A stretch of 64,000 bases of DNA from Mesorhizobium qingshengii (GCF_027563465.1 NZ_JAPFQA010000012.1:62001-126000), one strand, 5' to 3'. Shown: positions 7,596 through 16,649, counted from the stretch's first letter. Numbers and translations: made by a program. Notes: generated by a model from the sequence alone, not told the origin.

Positions 7596-9101
7596 CTAGA
7601 GCGTTGCGCCAAGATGCCAGGGCACGAACTCGTTGTCGCCGTAGCCGAAGTCCTCGCTCTTGGTCTTGCGGCCGGAAGCCGTCTCGACGATCAGTTCGAA
7701 GATCTCGCGGCCCATGCCGGCGATGGTCTTTTCGCCGGAGGCGATGACGCCGCAGTTGACGTCCATGTCCTCTTCCATCTGGTGATACATGGTCGAATTG
7801 GTGGCGACCTTGATCGACGGCGTCGGCCGGCAGCCGAAGCAGGAGCCGCGGCCGGTGGTGAAGACGATGACGTTGGCGCCGCCGGCCACCTGGCCGGTGG
7901 CCGAGACCGGGTCGTAGCCGGGCGTGTCCATGAACACCAGGCCGTGCCCGGTGACCTTTTCGGCATAGCCGAACACGCCGTTGAGCGGCGTCTGGCCGCC
8001 CTTGGCGACCGCGCCGAGCGATTTTTCCAGGATGGTGGTCAGGCCGCCGCGCTTGTTGCCGGGCGAGGGATTGTTGTCGATCGAGGCGCCGTGCTTGGCG
8101 ACGTGATCCTCCCACCATTTCACGAAGCCGTCGAGCTTCTGCGCGACCTCCGGCGTTGCCGCGCGGTAGGCGAGCAGATGTTCGGCGCCGTAGATTTCCG
8201 TGGTCTCGGACAGGATGCCGATGCCGCCGACGCCGGCCAGGATATCGACAGCCGCACCCAGCGCCGGATTGGCCGTGATGCCCGACATGCCGTCGGAGCC
8301 GCCACATTGCAGGCCGACGACGATCTCGCTGACCGGGATCGGCTCACGCTTCAACTGACCGACTTCCTCCGCGATCTCGGCCAGCACGCCCATCGCCATT
8401 TCGACCGATTTGCGCGAACCGCCGGCGTCCTGGATGTTGAAATGGCGTTTGCCGGCGGCGACGCCCTTCTGGCCGTAAAGGGTCAACTGATTGACCTCGC
8501 AGCCGAGCCCGACCATCAGCACGCCGCCGAAATTCGGATGACGGGCGTAGCCGGCGAGCGTGCGGTGCAGCACCATCATGCCGTCGCCGGTGGCGCTCAT
8601 GCCGCAGCCCTGGCCGTGGACGATGGGAACAAAGCCGTCGATGCCGGGATATTTCGGCAGCAGCGTGCGGTTGGCGTGATCGGCGATGGTACGGCAGACG
8701 GTGGCCGAGCAATTGACGCTGGCGATGATGCCGATGAAGTTGCGCGTGCCGGCGCGGCCATCGGCGCGGCGATAACCCATGAAGGTGCGGGCGCGGTCCG
8801 CCTCCGTTGCGTGCTCCGCCTCGCTCGGCGGCACCACCGGCAAACGACCGGCTTCGAAAACCAGATTGTGCGAATGGACATGCTCGCCGGGCGCGATGTC
8901 CTGCGTGGCGCGGCCGATCGCCTGGGCGTATTTGACCACGGCCGAGCCTGCGGGAATGGGCTTGATCGCTACCTTGTGGCCGGGCTCGATGACGGCGGTG
9001 GCAAGCGCGCCGCCCGGCAGCGCGGTGCCGATCTCGATGCGGCCGTTGGCGACGGCGACATTGTCGGCGGCGGAGAGAAGAATGCTGTTCGAGGCGTTCA
9101 C
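7596..9101 (-). CDS. UxaA/GarD-family sugar-acid dehydratase
   Basis: 501 residues from the GTG at 9101, which has AGGAAA at good spacing; a GTG at 9146 would add 15 unconserved residues. Residues about 10-95 form a SAF domain and the rest is the altronate/galactarate dehydratase domain (HGQGCGMS, GLGCEVNQ, GLQCGGSDG and GRGSCFG), whose cysteines and histidines are known to bind the catalytic metal. The enzyme removes water from an aldonic or aldaric acid to give a 2-keto-3-deoxy acid. With the adjacent aldose dehydrogenase it could form an oxidative, non-phosphorylating route. The exact acid is not known. Confidence 0.85.
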   Translation of the reverse strand: MNASNSILLSAADNVAVANGRIEIGTALPGGALATAVIEPGHKVAIKPIPAGSAVVKYAQAIGRATQDIAPGEHVHSHNLVFEAGRLPVVPPSEAEHATEADRARTFMGYRRADGRAGTRNFIGIIASVNCSATVCRTIADHANRTLLPKYPGIDGFVPIVHGQGCGMSATGDGMMVLHRTLAGYARHPNFGGVLMVGLGCEVNQLTLYGQKGVAAGKRHFNIQDAGGSRKSVEMAMGVLAEIAEEVGQLKREPIPVSEIVVGLQCGGSDGMSGITANPALGAAVDILAGVGGIGILSETTEIYGAEHLLAYRAATPEVAQKLDGFVKWWEDHVAKHGASIDNNPSPGNKRGGLTTILEKSLGAVAKGGQTPLNGVFGYAEKVTGHGLVFMDTPGYDPVSATGQVAGGANVIVFTTGRGSCFGCRPTPSIKVATNSTMYHQMEEDMDVNCGVIASGEKTIAGMGREIFELIVETASGRKTKSEDFGYGDNEFVPWHLGATL

Positions 9102-9162
9102 GGGCGGTTTCCTGGGTGATCCTGGGATGCGCGGGCGGATTGACACGCGCCTGTTAAGAGGT

Positions 9163-9189
9163 AATGTCTTTTATCGTGAAAAAACATTT
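9163..9189. promoter_or_regulatory. Candidate GntR operator in the dehydratase/regulator spacer
   Basis: This contains the second copy of the shared motif (TTTATCGTGAAAAAACATTT, 9170-9189). Here it is part of a longer palindrome: AATGTCTTTT (9163-9172) and AAAAAACATT (9179-9188) match as inverted arms at 9 of 10 positions. A further AATTGTTTTTTCG at 9197-9209 may be a third half-site. It lies between the leftward dehydratase gene and the rightward GntR gene, so autoregulation is likely. Confidence 0.6.
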
Positions 9190-9368
9190 TTGCGTCAATT
9201 GTTTTTTCGCCGCAGTTCCGCGTGGCTCTGGGTGAGGGGGATGCTTCAAGCACCGAGCCAGACCTTGGATTGCCGAAAAGCGATTCCGCTTTTCGGGACC
9301 ATGCGCTAGGAACGTCATATTGCGCTTCAAGCCGGCCACCGCAAGCGCCGGCGTGCAACGGGTCAGGG

Positions 9369-10271
9369 ATGTCGAAGAGCAACAACGTCTACAAGGATGC
9401 CTACAACCGCTGCCTCAGGCTGCTCGACGAAACGCGCAGCCTGCCGTCGGAGCCGGAGCTGGGTACCTTGCTTGGCGTCAGCCGTACGACCGTCCGCAGC
9501 ATCCTGGCGCGCATGGAAGAGACCGGGCTGATCACCTGGAACAAGCGTGCCAAGACGGTGCTGCGCGAACCGCGTCCAGATGATTTCTTCCCGGAGGAAG
9601 AAACCGACACGCTGGCAGAGATCATCGAGCGGTCGTTCATGCGACGGCTGCTCGCCGGTGGCGCCGAAGCTGGCATGCAGATCAACGAGCTCGAACTGGC
9701 GCGCGAGATCGGGGTTGGCACCACCAGCGTGCGCGAGTTCCTGATCCGCTTCTCCCGCTTCGGCCTGATCGAGAAGCGCCGCAACAGCCATTGGGTGCTG
9801 AAGGGCTTCACCCGTGCCTTCGCGCTGGAGTTGACCGAGATCCGCGAGATGTTCGAACTGCGCTCGGCGGCCGCCTTCGCCGCCTTGCCGCAGGACAGCA
9901 CGGTCTGGGTCGATCTCGACCGTCTGGAGGATGAGCATCGCCTGCTCGCGCGCGAGATCGCCACCCGCTTCAACGAATTCTCGGAGCTGGACGAGCGCTT
10001 TCACCGGCTCATCCATCGCGCGTCGCGCAACCGATTCATCGTCGATTTCTACGACGTCATCGCCATGATCTTCCACTATCACTACCAGTGGAACAAGGCG
10101 CAGGAGCGTGAGCGCAACGAAGTGGCGGTCGGTGAGCATCTTGCCTACATCGAGGCGCTCAAGTCGCGCGACCTCGGCAAGGTCGACGCGGCCTGCCGCA
10201 AGCACCTGAAGTCGGCGCGTCACACCTTGCTGACCTCGATCCCTGAAAACCGGCCGCTGCAAAAATCCTGA
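9369..10271 (+). CDS. GntR/FCD regulator with two winged-helix modules
   Basis: 300 residues from the ATG at 9369. Upstream in-frame codons read through the promoter region and are not credible. Residues about 17-67 form one GntR winged helix (LPSEPELGTLLGVSRTTVRS). Residues about 85-147 form a second (ELAREIGVGTTSVREFLIRF then SRFGLIEKRRNSHWVLKGF). An all-helical FCD ligand domain follows, with the LDERFHRLIH metal-site motif. A normal FadR-subfamily protein has only one such module. Position divergent from the dehydratase and the shared promoter motif suggest it controls the 1444-9101 catabolic genes. Confidence 0.85.
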   Translation: MSKSNNVYKDAYNRCLRLLDETRSLPSEPELGTLLGVSRTTVRSILARMEETGLITWNKRAKTVLREPRPDDFFPEEETDTLAEIIERSFMRRLLAGGAEAGMQINELELAREIGVGTTSVREFLIRFSRFGLIEKRRNSHWVLKGFTRAFALELTEIREMFELRSAAAFAALPQDSTVWVDLDRLEDEHRLLAREIATRFNEFSELDERFHRLIHRASRNRFIVDFYDVIAMIFHYHYQWNKAQERERNEVAVGEHLAYIEALKSRDLGKVDAACRKHLKSARHTLLTSIPENRPLQKS

Positions 10272-10361
10272 TCGCGCCGCGTTGCCGCAGCATCGAATTG
10301 CCGATTTTCCACCCGCCAGCCGCATGCTAGGTATGTAGCATTGCTGCGAAGAGGCAGGGCT

Positions 10362-10745
10362 TTGAGCGTATCGAGAAGACGGTGGAGCATGCCGGCCGCG
10401 CTTGTCGCGGCCTACCTGCTGCTGCTCCAGTCGACGCTCGGCGCGTTCGCCTTCGGCGCCGGGCCGACTGCGGCGCAGATCGACGCTTTCGGCAATGTCA
10501 TCTGTACCCATGAGGGTGCGGCCGAGCTTCCGGGCGGCAATCCGCAACCGTCCCATGCGCCGGCATGCTGCGTGCTTGGCTGCAGCATGGTTTCGACGGC
10601 CTTCGCGCCGCCGCCCGACACCGGCCTGGCGCTGGGCAGCCTTTCCTTTGAAACGGTCGCTTTTGTCTTTCCGGCAACGCCGCACCTGGACTTCGCGCGT
10701 GAGCGCTCGCCGTCGAACCCGCGTGCGCCGCCGCTGCCGGCCTGA
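10362..10745 (+). CDS. DUF2946-like small copper-operon protein
   Basis: 127 residues from the TTG at 10362, preceded by AGGCAGGG; a TTG at 10341 is an alternative. There is a hydrophobic N-terminal segment (residues about 13-30, PAALVAAYLLLLQSTLGAFAF) consistent with a signal or membrane anchor. A cysteine/histidine cluster (HAPACCVLGCSM) follows near residue 75, suited to metal binding. DUF2946 proteins are known to sit beside copper chaperone genes, and this one begins a four-gene copper cluster. Its own biochemical role is not established. Confidence 0.7.
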   Translation: MSVSRRRWSMPAALVAAYLLLLQSTLGAFAFGAGPTAAQIDAFGNVICTHEGAAELPGGNPQPSHAPACCVLGCSMVSTAFAPPPDTGLALGSLSFETVAFVFPATPHLDFARERSPSNPRAPPLPA

Positions 10746-10842
10746 GCCTGCCTGCCGGCGGAACCTTTCGCGGGCGTACCCATCCAAAGATCAGAACTGC
10801 TCGCGACCGGTACCGGCGCGATCATCACTTCATGGAGCAACC

Positions 10843-11394
10843 ATGTCCTATTTTTTCCCTACCGCCGCGCGTCCTGCGCTCGGCCGCAACAGATCCTTCC
10901 TGCGTAGCTTCGAGGAGCGTCTCGGCATTGCCGTGCTGGCTCTTGCCCTGTTGTTCGCCGGTGCCCAGACCGTCCTGGCGCATGAGTTCAAGGCCGGCGA
11001 TCTCGAGATCGGGCATCCCTGGTCGCGCGCCACGCCGGCCGGCGCCAAGGTGGCCGGCGGCTATTTCACCATCACCAACAATGGCAGTGCGCCCGACCGG
11101 CTGCTGTCGATTTCCTCCGATGTTTCGGACAAGGCCGAACTGCATGAGATGGCGGTGAAGGACGGTGTCATGACCATGCGGCCGGTTGCCGGCGGCCTGG
11201 AAATCCCGGCCGGCGGCAAGGTGGCCCTTGCGCCTGGCGGCTATCACCTGATGTTCATCGGACTGAAGCGGCAACCCAAGCAAGGCGAGAAATTTTCCGC
11301 CACGCTGACTTTCGAGAAGGCTGGCACGGTCAGCGTCGATTTCGCCGTCGAAGGCATGGGCGAGATGGGCGGCATGGACGACCACGCCAATTGA
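10843..11394 (+). CDS. PCuAC-family periplasmic copper chaperone
   Basis: 183 residues. The N-terminus is an extended signal or anchor (hydrophobic core at residues 28-46, ending VLAHE). The DUF461/PCuAC domain follows (IGHPWSRATPAGAKVAGGYF). The Cu(I) ligands of the family are visible as HEM at residues 101-103, Met112 and HLM at 135-137. The C-terminus is rich in Met and His (GMGEMGGMDDHAN) and may add metal sites. PCuAC proteins are known to deliver Cu(I) to cytochrome oxidase in the periplasm. The start ATG at 10843 was preferred because long upstream extensions are not conserved in style. Confidence 0.88.
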   Translation: MSYFFPTAARPALGRNRSFLRSFEERLGIAVLALALLFAGAQTVLAHEFKAGDLEIGHPWSRATPAGAKVAGGYFTITNNGSAPDRLLSISSDVSDKAELHEMAVKDGVMTMRPVAGGLEIPAGGKVALAPGGYHLMFIGLKRQPKQGEKFSATLTFEKAGTVSVDFAVEGMGEMGGMDDHAN

Positions 11395-11423
11395 TCGCGC
11401 CAGCAGGTTTCAGAGGGATCATC

Positions 11424-11942
11424 ATGAACAAGTATATTTTGTCGGCCGGCGCGCTTTTCGTGCTGGGGACAAGCGCCGCCTTCGCGCACATCACGCTCGA
11501 AACACAGGAAGCCGCGGTCGGCTCGACCTACAAGGCAATCCTGCGCGTGCCGCATGGCTGCGACGGCAAGGCGACGACAGCGGTGCGCGTACAGATCCCG
11601 GAAGGGGTGATCGCGGTGAAGCCGATGCCGAAACCGGGTTGGACATTGCAGGCCAAGAAGGGCAAATACGAAAAATCCTACCAGCTCTACGGCCAGGCGG
11701 TGACCGATGGGGTCAAGGAAATCGACTGGAGCGGCGGCAGCCTGCCGGATGAATTCTACGACGAGTTCGTCTTCCGTGCACAGTTGACCGCGGATCTGCC
11801 GGCGGGTGAAGAACTCTACTTCCCGGTGGTGCAGGAATGCGATGGCGTCGCCGATCGCTGGATCGAGATCCCGGCGGCCGGCCAGGATGAAGACGCCCTG
11901 GAGAATCCGGCACCCGGCATCAAGCTGTTGCCCAGGAAGTGA
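11424..11942 (+). CDS. YcnI/DUF1775 copper-binding protein
   Basis: 172 residues from the ATG at 11424, behind CAGAGGGA. A signal peptide ends at AAFA, so the mature protein would start with His22 (HITLETQEAAVGS). In YcnI this N-terminal histidine and a nearby glutamate and tryptophan are known to form the Cu(II) site, and the family pattern VPHGCDG is also present. No C-terminal membrane anchor is visible, so the product is probably soluble in the periplasm. It sits between the PCuAC and CopC-CopD genes. Confidence 0.88.
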   Translation: MNKYILSAGALFVLGTSAAFAHITLETQEAAVGSTYKAILRVPHGCDGKATTAVRVQIPEGVIAVKPMPKPGWTLQAKKGKYEKSYQLYGQAVTDGVKEIDWSGGSLPDEFYDEFVFRAQLTADLPAGEELYFPVVQECDGVADRWIEIPAAGQDEDALENPAPGIKLLPRK

Positions 11943-11995
11943 TTTTTGGCGGCGCGCTTCAAAACGGAGCGCGCCGCTCTCTCAGCGGTGATGAC

Positions 11996-13633
11996 ATGAA
12001 CGCGGCATTTGTCCTGGAGCAGGCCTGCACCATCCACCGTAGCGTCGGCCGGCTTGCTGCTGGCCTGCTGCTTGGATTTCTGCTGCTTGCCGCGGCACTG
12101 ATGCCGGACCGGGCCTTTGCCCATGCCGCCCTGATCAAGACAGATCCGGCCGACGGCGCGGTGCTGGCACAGGCTCCGGCACGGTTCTCATTGACCTTCA
12201 GCGAGCCGGTGTCGCCGCTGGTGCTGACGCTGGTGAAGCCCGACGGCACGCCGCTTGCACTGACATCCTTCCGCCTCGGCGACCAGACGGTCGAGATCGA
12301 CACTCCGCAGACCCTTGGACCCGGTACGCATGTGTTGAGCTGGCGGGTCATTTCCGCCGACGGTCATCCGGTCGGCGGTTCGCTGCTGTTTTCCATCGGC
12401 GCGCCAAGCGCGCCGCCCGCCGTGCCCGAGTTTGTCGACTGGCGGTTGCGCTCGGCAATCTGGCTCGGCAAGGTCTTTCTCTACATTGGCCTTTTCCTTG
12501 GCGTCGGCGGCGCCTTCGCCTTCGCCTGGTTGGCCGGCGGCGGACAGGCTGGTCGGCGTTTCGTCATCGCTGCGATCCCGTGCGGGTTGATTGGGGCATC
12601 CTTGTCGCTCGGCCTGCAGGGGCTGGATGCGCTCGGGGCACCGCTTTCTCATCTGGCGCAGCCGGTCATCTGGCGGACCGGGCTCGGCACCAGTTTCGGC
12701 TGGACGGTGCTCATTGCCCTGATGGCGCTGGGCCTCGGCCTGCTGTCGCTGGTCGGGCCGCGCGCGACCGCCAAGCCATTCGCCCTGGCAGGGCTGGCCG
12801 GGGTGGGTGCCGCGCTTGCCGCCAGCGGCCACGCCAGTGCCGCCGAACCACAATGGCTGACGCGGCCGATGGTGTTCCTGCATGGCGTCGGCATCGCTTT
12901 CTGGGCCGGCGCGTTGATGCCGCTCGGCCTGGCGCTGAAGGGTCAATCGGCGGAGGCCGCGCCGTTCCTGCGCCGGTTTTCCTGGCTGATCCTGCCTGTG
13001 GTCGCCGTGCTGGCCGCCGCCGGCATCGTGCTTGCCGTCATCCAGGTGCAGACACCCACAGCGCTGGTCGATACCGCCTATGGCCGGTTGCTGCTGATCA
13101 AGCTCGGGTTGCTGGTCTTCCTGTTCACGCTCGCCGCCGTCAACCGCTGGAAACTCACAGCGTCGGCCGAGGCGGGAGCGACGGAAGTGCAACGCAGGCT
13201 CTCTCGCTCGATCGGCGTCGAAATGCTGATCGTGCTGGCGATCTTCGGCGTTGCCGCGGGATGGCGCTTCACGCCGCCGCCACGGGCACTGGCGATCGCG
13301 GCGGGGCAACCAGCCTCGGTCCACATTCACGCGCTGAAGGCGATGGCCGATCTCAGCATCACGCCTGGCCACGCCGGGCCGGTCGCCGCCTCGATGATCA
13401 TCATGACCGGCGATTTCGGGCCGCTCGACGCCAAGGAGGTGACGCTGGTGCTTTCAAAACCGGATTCCGGCATCGAGCCGCTGAAGCGCGCCGCGACCAA
13501 GCCCGGCGACGGCAGCTGGCGTGTCGACAACCTCGTCATCCCGGTTCCCGGCAAGTGGACGGTGCGCATCGACATCCTGGTCTCGGACTTCGAGATGGTG
13601 AAGATCGAAGCGCCCATCGACATCAGGCCGTAG
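11996..13633 (+). CDS. CopC-CopD fusion, copper uptake membrane protein
   Basis: 545 residues from the ATG at 11996. A signal peptide ends at RAFA, so the mature form would begin with His43 (HAALIKTDPADGAVL), the Cu(II) ligand of CopC domains. The CopC domain spans about residues 43-138. The next 300 residues hold about eight transmembrane segments of the CopD type. The C-terminal periplasmic part (from about 430) resembles a YtkA-like domain. CopC/CopD fusions of the YcnJ type are known to import copper. This is the last and largest gene of the copper cluster. Confidence 0.88.
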   Translation: MNAAFVLEQACTIHRSVGRLAAGLLLGFLLLAAALMPDRAFAHAALIKTDPADGAVLAQAPARFSLTFSEPVSPLVLTLVKPDGTPLALTSFRLGDQTVEIDTPQTLGPGTHVLSWRVISADGHPVGGSLLFSIGAPSAPPAVPEFVDWRLRSAIWLGKVFLYIGLFLGVGGAFAFAWLAGGGQAGRRFVIAAIPCGLIGASLSLGLQGLDALGAPLSHLAQPVIWRTGLGTSFGWTVLIALMALGLGLLSLVGPRATAKPFALAGLAGVGAALAASGHASAAEPQWLTRPMVFLHGVGIAFWAGALMPLGLALKGQSAEAAPFLRRFSWLILPVVAVLAAAGIVLAVIQVQTPTALVDTAYGRLLLIKLGLLVFLFTLAAVNRWKLTASAEAGATEVQRRLSRSIGVEMLIVLAIFGVAAGWRFTPPPRALAIAAGQPASVHIHALKAMADLSITPGHAGPVAASMIIMTGDFGPLDAKEVTLVLSKPDSGIEPLKRAATKPGDGSWRVDNLVIPVPGKWTVRIDILVSDFEMVKIEAPIDIRP

Positions 13634-13802
13634 AGGCGGACTTCCAAGCGCTTCGGCACGAGCCCGGCCCGACAATCCGGGCAACACAATTCGGCGAGGC
13701 GGTTGACGTGACCCGAAAGGCCCGTCAATCATCTCGCGAAGAATGGGCATCCGCGCAAATAGCGAGCTCGAACAAACAAGATCCGAAAGCAGGGAAGAAA
13801 CG

Positions 13803-15230
13803 ATGGAAAAAGCCGAAATCGGCCTGATCGGCCTTGGCACGATGGGCTCCAACCTGGCGCTCAACATCGCCGAGCACGGCCACCGCATCGCCGTCTTCAA
13901 TCGCACCAGGGCACGCACCGACGCTTTCGTCGAAAATGCCGGTGCGTTGAAGGACATGGTGGTGCCCTGCTACAGCCTGGAAGAGCTCGCCGCGGCGATC
14001 CGGCCGCCGCGCCCGATCATCATCATGGTGCTGGCTGGCAAGCCAGTCGACGAGCAGATCGCGGCCTTGCGCGGGGTGCTGTCGGCCAATGACATCGTCA
14101 TCGACGCCGGCAACGCCAATTTCCGCGACACGATGCGGCGCTTCTCCGAACTGTCCGGTTCAGGCCTCACCTTTATCGGCATGGGCGTTTCCGGCGGCGA
14201 GGAGGGCGCGCGCCACGGACCGTCGATCATGGTCGGCGGCACCGAAGAGAGCTGGAAGCGCGTCGAGAACGTGCTGACCGCCATTTCTGCCAAGTTCAAG
14301 GACGAGCCCTGCGCGGCGTGGCTCGGCACCGACGGCGCCGGGCATTTCGTCAAGACCATCCACAACGGCATCGAATATGCCGATATGCAGATGATCGCCG
14401 AAATCTACGGCATCCTGCGCGACGGCCTCGGCATGGGGCCGAAAGATATCGGCACGGTGTTTTCCAACTGGAACAAGGGTCGGCTCAACTCCTACCTGAT
14501 CGAGATCACCGCCAAGGTGCTGGCCGCCGACGATCCGAAGACCGGCAAGCCGGTGGTCGACATCATCCTCGACCGAGCCGGCCAGAAGGGCACCGGCAAA
14601 TGGTCGGTCATCGAGGCGCAGCAACTCGGCATCCCGGCAACGGCAATCGAGGCGGCGGTGGCGGCGCGCGTTCTGTCGTCGATCAAGGACGAGCGGCTGG
14701 CGGCTGAAAAAGCCTATGGCAATGTCGGCGTGGCGAAGATTTCGGGCGACAAGGACGCGGTGCTGAAAGACCTCGAACTGGCGCTGTTTGCCGGCAAGAT
14801 CGCCGCCTATGCCCAAGGTTTCGCGGTTATGAGCGGCGCATCGAAGGAGTTCAACTGGAACCTGCCGATGCCAACCATCGCCAAGATCTGGCGAGCCGGC
14901 TGCATCATTCGTTCGCAGCTGCTCGACACCATGGCCGACGCCTTCAGCACGGGCGGCGCAGCCACCAACCTTCTGATGGCGCCGGCCTTTATCTCGTTGA
15001 TGCAGGAGGCGCACCCGTCGCTGCGGCGCGTCGTGGCGAGAGCATCCGAGGCCGGTACGCCGGTGCCGGCACTGTCTTCGGCACTTGCCTATTTCGACAG
15101 CTATCGCCAGGGCCGCGGCACCTCCAACCTGATCCAGGCGCAGCGTGATTTCTTCGGCGCGCATGGCTTCGAGCGCATCGACGGGCCGGGCGCGTTCCAT
15201 GGTCCGTGGGGCAGCGGCGCGGCTGGCTGA
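13803..15230 (+). CDS. gnd: 6-phosphogluconate dehydrogenase, decarboxylating
   Basis: 475 residues, the normal length for the long-form enzyme. It starts with the Rossmann motif GLIGLGTMGSNLALN and NRTRART (NADP preference). The substrate signature IGMGVSGGEEGARHGPSIM and the catalytic Lys/Asn region (GAGHFVKTIHNGIEYADMQM) follow. The C-terminal tail GPGAFHGPWG is also present. It oxidises 6-phosphogluconate to ribulose 5-phosphate and CO2 in the cytosol. GGGAAG-like sequence lies just before ATG 13803. It is convergent with the LacI gene, 18 bp away. Confidence 0.97.
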   Translation: MEKAEIGLIGLGTMGSNLALNIAEHGHRIAVFNRTRARTDAFVENAGALKDMVVPCYSLEELAAAIRPPRPIIIMVLAGKPVDEQIAALRGVLSANDIVIDAGNANFRDTMRRFSELSGSGLTFIGMGVSGGEEGARHGPSIMVGGTEESWKRVENVLTAISAKFKDEPCAAWLGTDGAGHFVKTIHNGIEYADMQMIAEIYGILRDGLGMGPKDIGTVFSNWNKGRLNSYLIEITAKVLAADDPKTGKPVVDIILDRAGQKGTGKWSVIEAQQLGIPATAIEAAVAARVLSSIKDERLAAEKAYGNVGVAKISGDKDAVLKDLELALFAGKIAAYAQGFAVMSGASKEFNWNLPMPTIAKIWRAGCIIRSQLLDTMADAFSTGGAATNLLMAPAFISLMQEAHPSLRRVVARASEAGTPVPALSSALAYFDSYRQGRGTSNLIQAQRDFFGAHGFERIDGPGAFHGPWGSGAAG

Positions 15231-15248
15231 TCAGAGCATCGGACCAAA

Positions 15249-16301
15249 TCAGTCGGCTGAACGCCGATAGGCCAGCACCTCGCCTGGCAAGCTGAGCGAC
15301 TGCAGCGAGCCGGGCGCGGCGCCGCCGATCCAGCCGAGCACGGAGCGGGCGAGTTCGGAGCCCGCCAGCCGGAAGTTCTCGTTGACGACGAGCAGTTCCG
15401 GCCGGAACAGATGCAAGAGGTCCGACGACTGCTTGGACACCACATCGACGTCGCGGCCGAGCTTGAGGCCAGCATCCTCGATGCCGGCGACGATGGCGAG
15501 TGTCGCGGCGGCGGCGCTGCTGACGAAACCGTCCGGCCGGTTTTCACGGCGCATCAGTTGCGCGGTCCGGCTCCTGATCTGCTCGATCGAATGGTCGATC
15601 GAAACGGTGTTGAACGGGATTTCGCTGGCGCCAACCTCGCTCAGCGCATCGGCAAACCCGTTCAGCGTGTGGCTGTAATAGGTCAGCCCGGGCGGCGGCG
15701 ACAGAAGCGCCAGCTTGCGGCGGCCCATGTTCGCCAACCGGCGCACGGCCTCGATCGCGAAAGCATGGTTGTCGAAGTCGTGGTAGGGGTGGACGAGACC
15801 CATGTCAGTGCGGCCATGCGTGGCAAAAGGCATGCCGTGCTCCAGCATGTAGCGGGCGCGCGGATCGTTCGGTTGGGTGCGTGAGATGATGACGCCGTCG
15901 GCAGAGCCGGTCTCGACGAGATAGCGGATTGGCTCCATCGGGTCCTGGGAGCGGGAATAGGGCGTGACGATCAGGTGATAGGGCGTTTCGGCGAGCACTT
16001 CCGAAACGCCATAGATGATGTCCGAGACGAAGCTCATGATCTCGCGATCGGTGTTGAGCACGAGGCTGATGACGTTGGTCCTGCCGGTGCGCAGGCGCAC
16101 GCCGGCGCGGTTCGGCCGATAACCGATCTGCTTGGCCACCAGCTGCACGCGTCGCCTGGTCTCGGCGCCGATTTCCGGGGCATCCTTCAAGGCGCGCGAC
16201 ACGGTGGTGACGCCGAGCCCTGTCATGAAGGCAAGCGTCTTCAGCGTCGGTCGCCCCTGCGCCGACGCCTCTTCCTTCTTGCCCCTGCGCTGTTTGTCCA
16301 T
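15249..16301 (-). CDS. LacI-family transcriptional regulator
   Basis: 350 residues. The N-terminal DNA-binding domain is clear (LKTLAFMTGLGVTTVSRALK, then the hinge region YRPNRAGVRLRTGRTNVISL). A periplasmic-binding-like sugar sensor domain follows from about residue 75. It is divergent from the sugar importer operon at 16685. The spacer between them holds two copies of one 17-bp LacI-style palindrome, so local control is very likely. The inducer is probably the sugar imported by that operon. Confidence 0.93.
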   Translation of the reverse strand: MDKQRRGKKEEASAQGRPTLKTLAFMTGLGVTTVSRALKDAPEIGAETRRRVQLVAKQIGYRPNRAGVRLRTGRTNVISLVLNTDREIMSFVSDIIYGVSEVLAETPYHLIVTPYSRSQDPMEPIRYLVETGSADGVIISRTQPNDPRARYMLEHGMPFATHGRTDMGLVHPYHDFDNHAFAIEAVRRLANMGRRKLALLSPPPGLTYYSHTLNGFADALSEVGASEIPFNTVSIDHSIEQIRSRTAQLMRRENRPDGFVSSAAAATLAIVAGIEDAGLKLGRDVDVVSKQSSDLLHLFRPELLVVNENFRLAGSELARSVLGWIGGAAPGSLQSLSLPGEVLAYRRSAD

Positions 16302-16399
16302 TGGTCCCGCCCGTCAGGCGCATAGCAGTCGCCGGGCAGGTCGGCAATCACCGCCCCTGCGATACGACATGCGCTCCAGCCCTGGTAGATCTAGATATA

Positions 16400-16416
16400 C
16401 TGAAACGTTACAGATT
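16400..16416. promoter_or_regulatory. LacI-type operator, copy 1
   Basis: CTGAAACGTTACAGATT, the exact reverse complement of the copy at 16650-16666. The core CTGAAACGTTACAG is a near-perfect palindrome with a central CG, as in operators of many LacI-family regulators. It lies 99 bp upstream of the LacI gene start, suggesting autoregulation or looping with copy 2. The rest of the 383-bp divergent spacer (16302-16684) shows no gene. Confidence 0.75.
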
Positions 16417-16649
16417 GCCAATATCGCGATGCCGACCGCTTATCGCGAGGGGACGGCTCCGGTGCGAAACCCATTGGGATTCTAGAAGGAATCTCGTCCC
16501 TTGCCGGTCATTCAAGCGTCTTGCACTGCAGCGAGCATATTGCGGTGCACATAGGCATTGCCGTTCGCACGAATTTGTTCGCGGCTCGAAAAAATGTTGA
16601 GCCTGCTTCGCCCATGGGCTTGCACAGTCCGCGTAATTCCCGTATCGAA

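Noticed and set aside
7614..9119. Plus-strand open frame of 501 codons opposite the UxaA-type dehydratase
   Set aside because: Fully antisense to a protein with conserved metal-site motifs; composition is not protein-like.
12188..13372. Minus-strand open frame inside the CopC-CopD gene
   Set aside because: Product is Arg/Gln/Gly-rich and lacks domains, whereas the plus strand has a signal peptide, CopC motif and membrane helices.
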